From CATJXY01 sp964623925 (GTDB lineage: Bacteria > Bacillota_I > Bacilli_A > Erysipelotrichales > Erysipelotrichaceae), in contig CAZUVT010000028.1 in assembly GCA_964623925.1 (NCBI GenBank), positions 1 to 17,158 on the forward strand: a stretch of 17,158 nucleotides of DNA, written 5' to 3'. A program made the translations under genes and the position numbers. The notes under the pieces were generated by a model. The model did not search any database. It saw only the letters and a program-made list of their open reading frames with translations, and was not told where the DNA came from. This document shows positions 12,496 to 17,158 of this stretch, in pieces; position 1 is the first letter of the stretch; every line of letters begins with the position of its first letter.

Positions 12496-13776
12496 CTACG
12501 CATCTTTCAGCATTAATTCAATGATTTTCTTATCTGTTTCTTTCATTCCTTCTGATCCCAGATGAGCGACATTATCTATCGTATTTTCTACGCCCCGGCA
12601 GACGATTCCTTCCCCATCCTTGAACTGTTGACCGTCTTTGTACATGTAATACCCTAAGATTCCTGCTTCCACGCTGGATGCGATCTTCCCGGCACAGGAT
12701 GGTTTCGCTCCATCACAGACAATTCCGGAAGTGATGGCCAAGGCATTGACGATCGTATGGGCAATCTCTTCATATCTTCCGCCCAGAAGATAGGCAATTC
12801 CTGCTCCGGCTGCAGCTCCGGCGCTGACTGCTCCGCAATAGGCCGAAAGCTTGCCGATTCCTGTTTTTAAATGGATCGTAATCAGATTAGAAACCAGAAG
12901 CGCCCGATAAAGTAGTTCCGGATCTGCTTTCAATTCATTCGCATATTCTATGACCGGAAGTGAAGCCGTCATTCCCTGATTTCCACTCCCCGAATTAATA
13001 ATAACCGGCATTTCACAGCCGCTCATTCTCGCATCGCTTCCTGCTGCTGCCACTGCTTTAGCACGGATCTTGATATCATTACCATAATTATGAAGCAGCA
13101 CTTTCCCAACATTGGCTCCATAAGAATTCATTAATCCCTCATTGGATATGGCTGTATTGCAACGGATCTGGTTATCCAGTATTGCTTTGACATCCTCAAT
13201 GTTTACACATTCTGCAAATTCGATTATATTTTTCACAGTCAATTCACTTCGATTGACTTGATTTACTGAATTTTCTTCATTTCCTTCCGATTGAAACAAA
13301 ATCTCCCCATTCTTCTCAATCAGAACAACATGAGTATGAGAACGGCAGATCCTGACTTTAGCGTATTGATCTTTTGCCTTACATATAATAACGATATCCA
13401 ATACTTCATCGGATTCTGCAGGCAGAATCGTAAATGATGCTTTTTCAAGATATTCCTTTGTTTCCGCTTTTTGCTTTTCTGTCACGTCGCTGAGAACTTC
13501 CAGCACTTTGTCGGGATTGCCTGCAACGATACCGATAGCAGCTGCCGCTTTGATGCCTTTTAATCCATTGGTATTCGGGACAACCACACTTTTTACATTT
13601 TTAACGATATTACCGCTGACTTGAACGGTGACATTTTCAGGCAGCACTCCTAAAGTTTTCCTGGCTTTTGCTGCACAATAAGCAATGGCGATCGGTTCTG
13701 TACATCCCATTGCCGGCACCAGTTCTTCCTTTAGGATCTGCACAAAATTCTGATAACATTCTGATTTACAATCCAT
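12496..13776 (-). CDS. cyuA: L-cysteine desulfidase, CyuA/UPF0597 family
   Basis: A 426-residue iron-sulfur enzyme that breaks down L-cysteine to pyruvate, ammonia and sulfide. The N-terminal MGCTEPIA (23-30) holds C25. C314 (AYCGAVS), C354 and C361 (CDGAKPSC) have the 40- and 7-residue spacing of the [4Fe-4S] ligands in the archaeal enzyme. NSGSGNQGMTASLPVIEYA (261-279) is the other hallmark. It is cytoplasmic and full length. AGGAGA lies about 10 nt before the ATG, and an extended -10 (TGATAAAAT, 13807-13799 minus) gives a very short leader. It is often found with a cysteine transporter or regulator, but none is here, so it is a single-gene unit. Substrate could extend to other amino acids: older annotations call it a serine dehydratase-like protein. 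Confidence 0.9.
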   Translation of the reverse strand: MDCKSECYQNFVQILKEELVPAMGCTEPIAIAYCAAKARKTLGVLPENVTVQVSGNIVKNVKSVVVPNTNGLKGIKAAAAIGIVAGNPDKVLEVLSDVTEKQKAETKEYLEKASFTILPAESDEVLDIVIICKAKDQYAKVRICRSHTHVVLIEKNGEILFQSEGNEENSVNQVNRSELTVKNIIEFAECVNIEDVKAILDNQIRCNTAISNEGLMNSYGANVGKVLLHNYGNDIKIRAKAVAAAGSDARMSGCEMPVIINSGSGNQGMTASLPVIEYANELKADPELLYRALLVSNLITIHLKTGIGKLSAYCGAVSAGAAAGAGIAYLLGGRYEEIAHTIVNALAITSGIVCDGAKPSCAGKIASSVEAGILGYYMYKDGQQFKDGEGIVCRGVENTIDNVAHLGSEGMKETDKKIIELMLKDA

Positions 13777-13798
13777 AATTTCTTACTCTCCTGATCCT

Positions 13799-13807
13799 AT
13801 TTTATCA
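13799..13807 (-). promoter_or_regulatory. Extended -10 promoter of the desulfidase gene
   Basis: Minus-strand TGATAAAAT (13807-13799), 22 nt before the ATG. No clear -35 lies at the right distance. Confidence 0.5.
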
Positions 13808-13836
13808 TCATCACTTGTGTTGTGGAAGGGTTTTCA

Positions 13837-13884
13837 TAAATAAAAATACATCCTTTTTTGGATCTGTCCCATTTTAGGATGTAT
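13837..13884 (-). terminator. Terminator of the lytic transglycosylase gene
   Basis: On the minus strand ATACATCC (13884-13877) pairs with GGATGTAT (13853-13846), followed by TTTTATTTA (13845-13837). The loop is 23 nt. It starts 16 nt after the stop. Confidence 0.6.
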
Positions 13885-13900
13885 AACTAAGTATTTGATT

Positions 13901-14497
13901 TTAATGCCTGCGATATTCCTGAATAGCTAAATTGACTTTTTTAACATAATTGTCTGTTTCACTGTAAGGAATGTCGCTTAAAGTCATATCCTCAGAAGAT
14001 TGAAGCCATACCGAAACAATAGTGGGTCCTGCATTATAGGCTGCAAATACGGTATCCCAATTGCCAAAACGCTCATAAAGCATTGCCAAATAGCTGCTTC
14101 CGTAATCCACATTGATCTTTGGATCAAAGATTTCAAAATCATCCAGCGATTCTCCTTTAACTGTTTGAAGCCAGTCAAACGTCTCCGGCATTAACTGCAT
14201 TAATCCGCATGCCCCTACTGAAGAGACCGCTTTTTCATCAAAATTACTTTCGGTTTTAATTACTCCATACAGCACCTCAACAGGAATCTGATATTTCTCA
14301 CTGTTTACAATCAGCAAATCCCGATATTTTTCAGGAACGAGCGAATTCTTTTTGCCTCGATTCAAAAGTCCGTAAACACTGAATAAAATTACTGCTAAGA
14401 TAAAAAACAACTGAATCCGTCTTTTCCTCTGTAGTTTTCTTCGTCTTGCGGCAGCTCTCATCTGGTTTGATGCTGTTCTTTTTACTGTTCTTTTCAT
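13901..14497 (-). CDS. Membrane-anchored lytic transglycosylase (SLT domain)
   Basis: A 198-residue protein. Residues 1-28 are highly basic (RAAARRRKLQRKRR), 29-45 form a single membrane anchor (IQLFFILAVILFSVYGL), and the rest is outside the cell. The SLT domain has the catalytic Glu in KTESNF (E83), GLMQLMPET (98-106), FAAYNAGP (151-158) and ETDNYVKKV (180-188). These enzymes cut peptidoglycan between MurNAc and GlcNAc, leaving a 1,6-anhydro end. The charge pattern puts the N-terminus in the cytoplasm. No ribosome site is visible before the ATG. A TATACT (-10) ends only 8 nt upstream, so the mRNA could be leaderless. It diverges from the membrane-protein gene at 14618. Confidence 0.9.
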   Translation of the reverse strand: MKRTVKRTASNQMRAAARRRKLQRKRRIQLFFILAVILFSVYGLLNRGKKNSLVPEKYRDLLIVNSEKYQIPVEVLYGVIKTESNFDEKAVSSVGACGLMQLMPETFDWLQTVKGESLDDFEIFDPKINVDYGSSYLAMLYERFGNWDTVFAAYNAGPTIVSVWLQSSEDMTLSDIPYSETDNYVKKVNLAIQEYRRH

Positions 14498-14617
14498 ATT
14501 TAAAAAGTATACCCCATTTTCTCAATAAATAAAACTAAAAACATAATTCTTTTATAAAAATCCGGTTTATGATAAACTATATCATATAAATCAAATAAAA
14601 AAGAAAGGAAACCATCT

Positions 14618-15217
14618 ATGAAGAAAAATCGCCTGCAAATGCTCATTCTATTGATCATGTTTTACTTTTTAATATTTTTAAGTGTTCTTCTTGACAGCAA
14701 ATTCTTAGTTCTGATTTGCGTCGCCCTGCTGGTTTTCTATTTTGCATTGAAAAAATCAAAATCGGTCAATAAAAGAATGAATTTTGTGACATCGAATACA
14801 TCCGATATCAATTACATTCGCATAGTCCGCATCCTTTTTATCTTCATCTGCATCCCTTTCATCATTATCGGAATTTCCATTTTCCTGTTCGGCATGATCG
14901 AACATGAGAATTTTATGATTTTCTTCGGACTTTTCTTTTTTACGATTCCCCTTATCATTCTCATTTCCAGCATGGCAATGACATCCAGAATGAGGCATAT
15001 CTCGTTTGATGAATTTGAGATTTCTGATGAAAAACAGGAAAAGATGCCTTTATTGTTTAAAGCAGATCCTCATATGGAACATGATTCTTTCTTGAATGAT
15101 TACTCATCCAAAGATAAAGAATGCTTTGAACATGAAAGTAAGGCAAAGAAAAAGAAGAAATTCAGGCTCTTCAATGAACCTGAATGGGATGATGAAAACA
15201 CACATATTGATTTATAA
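14618..15217 (+). CDS. Unknown membrane protein with charged C-terminal tail
   Basis: A 199-residue protein with four hydrophobic spans (about 7-24, 28-44, 70-94, 99-120), arranged as two hairpins joined by a basic segment (KKSKSVNKR). The last 75 residues are hydrophilic and strongly charged, with ESKAKKKKKFRLFNEPEW (173-190), and should lie in the cytoplasm. I recognise no family. AAGAAAGGAAACC gives a good ribosome site before the ATG. TGATAAACT (14570-14578) is a likely extended -10, flanked by the inverted repeat TATGATA/TATCATA. It is a single-gene unit with a terminator at its stop codon. The coding call is firm from the ribosome site and composition; the function is unknown. Confidence 0.72.
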   Translation: MKKNRLQMLILLIMFYFLIFLSVLLDSKFLVLICVALLVFYFALKKSKSVNKRMNFVTSNTSDINYIRIVRILFIFICIPFIIIGISIFLFGMIEHENFMIFFGLFFFTIPLIILISSMAMTSRMRHISFDEFEISDEKQEKMPLLFKADPHMEHDSFLNDYSSKDKECFEHESKAKKKKKFRLFNEPEWDDENTHIDL

Positions 15218-15240
15218 AGGCACACCGTGCCTTTTTATTT
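15216..15240. terminator. Terminator between converging genes
   Basis: An 8-bp stem AAAGGCAC / GTGCCTTT (15216-15223 / 15227-15234) with a 3-nt loop is followed by TTATTT. It overlaps the upstream stop codon and lies just before the stop of the converging PIN-like gene. Confidence 0.82.
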
Positions 15241-16147
15241 ATGCTTCTGTTTTATGGATCTCCTCAAAAACAGGCACGATCAGCTTATAGACAGCAGCGC
15301 CCTTTTCCATTTTTAAAGCTTTTACCAAATTGGTGTGAAGCTGCTGCTTGGACTCTGATTTCAACACACAGTTATAGATACTTGTATAAGTTCCTGCTTT
15401 CAGATGCTCATTTTTTACTTTTTCACGAATCTTCTTGCGGAAACTTTCAGAGAGCTTTTCATTGGTTTTCACCGAATCTTTTTTGATCTTCTTCTCTTCT
15501 TTAACAGATACATCAGATTGATCATTCGGCACTACTTTTTCCTCAAAAACAGAAATTGATTCCGGAATTTTCACTACCACTTCCCCTTTAAGCTGAACAG
15601 ATTGATCATTTAATTCTATTTTTTCTTCGTCTTTCTCAATTTTCACAGCTTTTTCGGCAGATCGGATGCGGGCGTTACTCTGCATCTTCTGACGATTGAA
15701 TCGATCAACAGGCTTTGTATTCTGCTTCTTTTCAGGCTTTTGCCTCTTGACTTGAACCAATCTTTCCTGATTGGCAACAACCGTGATTGCTTCCTGACGA
15801 GAAAATTTCACCCCACCGGTACTATCTTGTCTTGCATTCCAAAAATCAACAACTGCATCAAATCCTGTATCCTTACTGACGATCTTATAGTTCTTATCAT
15901 CCAAATGAGCGACCAAAAAACCGGAAAAAGTTACCAGTTGGAAATCCAAATAATTTTTAGCAGATTTCAATGCCCTTAAGCAATTAACTTTTGCCGGTGA
16001 ATTGATAATTTGCTCCAAGGTTTCAAAAGAAACCGATCCGGCATTCTTTCCATAAAAGATATACACCTTATCGTTTTCATTCAGCTGGCTGATACCATGC
16101 AATCCTTTCATCCCAACATTTTCATAATCTACTAAATACACACACAT
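15239..16147 (-). CDS. PIN/NYN-like domain protein with long charged linker
   Basis: A 302-residue protein, not secreted. Residues 1-105 look like a PIN-like nuclease fold: YLVDYENVG (4-12, D7 and E9), KVYIFYGKN (27-35), NYLDFQLVTF (65-74, D68) and VSKDTGFDAVVDFW (90-103, D93 and D97) supply the spaced acidic residues expected of a metal-dependent RNase. Residues 130-232 are a lysine/glutamate-rich, probably disordered linker with a repeated NDQS motif (180-183, 208-211). Residues 233-298 (SESFRKKIREKVKNE, NCVLKSESKQQLHTNLVKAL) form a small helical end domain. GGAG lies 10 nt before the ATG. The promoter at 16239-16267 gives a leader of about 85 nt. PIN domains cut RNA in toxins and RNA processing; the target here is unknown and no antitoxin is adjacent. 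Confidence 0.7.
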   Translation of the reverse strand: MCVYLVDYENVGMKGLHGISQLNENDKVYIFYGKNAGSVSFETLEQIINSPAKVNCLRALKSAKNYLDFQLVTFSGFLVAHLDDKNYKIVSKDTGFDAVVDFWNARQDSTGGVKFSRQEAITVVANQERLVQVKRQKPEKKQNTKPVDRFNRQKMQSNARIRSAEKAVKIEKDEEKIELNDQSVQLKGEVVVKIPESISVFEEKVVPNDQSDVSVKEEKKIKKDSVKTNEKLSESFRKKIREKVKNEHLKAGTYTSIYNCVLKSESKQQLHTNLVKALKMEKGAAVYKLIVPVFEEIHKTEA

Positions 16148-16238
16148 AACTTGTTTACTCCTATCTTATTATTTTTCAAATATTTCATCCATTACATTTT
16201 TGTCACTTAATCTTGCGATTAAACCTATGCCTTTGTGT

Positions 16239-16267
16239 ATTTTATCATGAATAGAGCTAAAAGTCAC
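16239..16267 (-). promoter_or_regulatory. Promoter of the PIN-like gene
   Basis: Minus-strand GTGACT (16267-16262), 17-nt spacer, TAAAAT (16244-16239), with TG at 16247-16246. This is a good extended -10 promoter about 90 nt before the start codon. Confidence 0.6.
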
Positions 16268-16358
16268 ATCATTTTGCTTTCTTCGCTTTTTTAACTCCTC
16301 TTCTTTTTCATTTCTCTTCTATTTTTCCTGGCTCATGATTTGAATATGCAAAAACCTC

Positions 16359-16386
16359 TTGCAAAACTCTGAAAATCCGATATACT
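16359..16386 (+). promoter_or_regulatory. Promoter of the tRNA-Thr gene
   Basis: TTGCAA (16359-16364), 16-nt spacer, TATACT (16381-16386), ending 18 nt before the mature tRNA. Confidence 0.6.
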
Positions 16387-16404
16387 TATAGTTGCAGTGT
16401 GTTT

Positions 16405-16479
16405 GCCGCTGTGGCTTAGTGGTATAGCGTTTCCATGGTAAGGAAGAGGTCGTCAGTTCGATTCTGACCAGCGGCACCA
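16405..16479 (+). tRNA. tRNA-Thr (anticodon GGU)
   Basis: The cloverleaf folds completely: acceptor GCCGCTG / CAGCGGC, D arm GCTTAGTGGTATAGC, anticodon stem TTTCC / GGAAG with loop ATGGTAA (U33, anticodon GGU, A37), variable loop, T stem GTCAG / CTGAC with TTCGATT, discriminator A and an encoded CCA end. It reads ACC and ACU threonine codons. It is monocistronic, with its own promoter and terminator. Confidence 0.93.
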
Positions 16480-16488
16480 GTTGATCTT

Positions 16489-16524
16489 AAACTCGGACTT
16501 TTATTTAAAAGTTCGAGTTTTTAT
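16489..16524 (+). terminator. Terminator of the tRNA gene
   Basis: A 14-bp stem AAACTCGGACTTTT / AAAAGTTCGAGTTT (one G-U pair, 4-nt loop, 16489-16520) is followed by TTATT, 10 nt after the CCA end. Confidence 0.85.
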
Positions 16525-16633
16525 TAGAAGGCACCCCTCAGCCAGGGCGATGTTGAAGTCTTAGAAACTATTAAAACTTATGCTTGAGAAGATGCCAATT
16601 CAATGTTTTATAGCATTTCTAACTTCGATTCTA

Positions 16634-16642
16634 TGGTAAAAT
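16634..16642 (+). promoter_or_regulatory. Extended -10 promoter of the alkyltransferase gene
   Basis: TGGTAAAAT (16634-16642), 38 nt before the ATG. No good -35 is seen. The 110 nt between it and the tRNA terminator hold nothing I can identify. Confidence 0.5.
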
Positions 16643-16680
16643 ATCAGTAGAAAAATCATTTGAAGTCAGGAGGTCCATGA

Positions 16681-17158
16681 ATGCAAGAACCTTTAAAAAA
16701 GAATTTAACTCAAATCAATTCAAAAATCTGTATCTCATTTTATTCGTCTTTGGTCGGCGACCTGCTTTTAGCTGCAAGAGATGAACAACTGATCGGTTTA
16801 TGGATGGAGGATCAAAAGTATTATTTAGGACATTTCGCTCAGGCAGAGCAAGTCGAAATGAAATCAGAAATCCTGATAAAAACCAGGAAATGGTTGGACC
16901 GATATTTTAATGGGGATAATCCGGATATTCATGATTTGAATCTGAATCCGATTGGAAGTGAGTTTCAAATGCAGGTATGGAAAATCCTGATGAAGATTCC
17001 ATACGGACAAGTCATCACCTATCAGGATATTGCATCAGAAATTGCAAAAGAGCGAGGAATTCAAAAAATGTCAGCACAGGCCGTAGGAAATGCAGTCGGG
17101 CGTAATCCGATTTCCATTATTATCCCCTGTCATCGGGTCGTGGGTACAAACGGCAGCT
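16681..17158 (+). CDS. ogt: Methylated-DNA-[protein]-cysteine S-methyltransferase, 3' end outside the window
   Basis: The first 159 codons of a DNA repair protein that transfers alkyl groups from O6-alkylguanine to its own cysteine. The N-terminal domain (SFYSSLVGDLLLAARDEQLIGLWM) is followed by the conserved GSEFQMQVWKILMKIPYGQV (98-117) and TYQDIA. QAVGNAVGRNPISIIIP leads to the active-site PCHRVVG (149-155, C150). The Asn of the recognition helix (AVGNAVGRNP) is present. AGGAGGT (16668-16674) lies 6 nt before the ATG. Only a short C-terminal part is missing. No Ada regulatory domain is fused upstream, so this is the ogt/single-domain type. Confidence 0.94.
   Translation, partial: MQEPLKKNLTQINSKICISFYSSLVGDLLLAARDEQLIGLWMEDQKYYLGHFAQAEQVEMKSEILIKTRKWLDRYFNGDNPDIHDLNLNPIGSEFQMQVWKILMKIPYGQVITYQDIASEIAKERGIQKMSAQAVGNAVGRNPISIIIPCHRVVGTNGS

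Noticed and set aside
16521..16625. Remnant of a transposase or integrase after the tRNA (frame ..SQGDVEVLETIKTYA then stop)
   Set aside because: Only about 19 codons are open, I cannot match the residues to a known family, and there is no repeat of the tRNA 3' end that would mark an attachment site.

Overview
The window is AT-rich, gene-dense bacterial DNA that reads like a low-GC Gram-positive (Bacillota) chromosome. I would guess an Erysipelotrichia-like or Clostridia-like gut organism. Evidence: strong GGAGG-type ribosome sites, TTG starts, hairpin/U-tract terminators between most units, a TM2+DUF2752 pair, an HTH-Fic protein, and a small protein carrying the Firmicutes SIALEEAALSHIINAEGEKLQ signature. 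The genus cannot be fixed from the sequence alone. No prophage, IS element or CRISPR array is visible.

Left end (1-530): the 5' end of a DAHP synthase gene (aroF-type, minus strand). It is preceded by what looks like a complete transcription attenuator: a 13-codon leader peptide ending S-F-Y-Y-Y-C-E, a nested hairpin, and a terminator hairpin with a U run just before the aroF ribosome site. A divergent M20 amidohydrolase gene starts at 531, followed by a 92-residue orphan with a spore/collagen-protein signature.

1974-5254 is one tight minus-strand operon: map, pheA (chorismate mutase/prephenate dehydratase with ACT domain), a MYG1-family protein and msrA, with gaps of 19, 3 and 1 nt. Next comes a minus-strand glycoside-hydrolase-like TIM barrel (5361-6536). 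Its upstream region shares a 39-nt promoter-sized element (34/39 identical) with the map promoter.

6774-8257 on the plus strand holds the TM2 and DUF2752 membrane proteins (1-nt overlap) and a nitroreductase. 8305-10083 on the minus strand holds a GH25 muramidase without a signal peptide and a GNAT acetyltransferase. 10215-12476 on the plus strand holds an unknown membrane protein, an HTH-Fic protein with two interleaved inverted repeats over its promoter, and a low-molecular-weight tyrosine phosphatase. 12496-14497 on the minus strand holds an L-cysteine desulfidase (CyuA type) and a membrane-anchored lytic transglycosylase that may be translated from a leaderless mRNA. 14618-15217 encodes another unknown membrane protein. 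15239-16147 (minus) encodes a PIN/NYN-like protein with a long charged linker. A tRNA-Thr(GGU) follows, and the start of an ogt-type alkyltransferase runs off the right edge.

Most units are short and separated by terminators. Aromatic amino-acid synthesis is the clearest shared theme (aroF with its attenuator, and pheA). A recurrent promoter type, an extended -10 of the form TGNTANNNT, precedes at least ten genes. The most interesting signals are the Tyr/Phe attenuator and the Fic promoter repeats.
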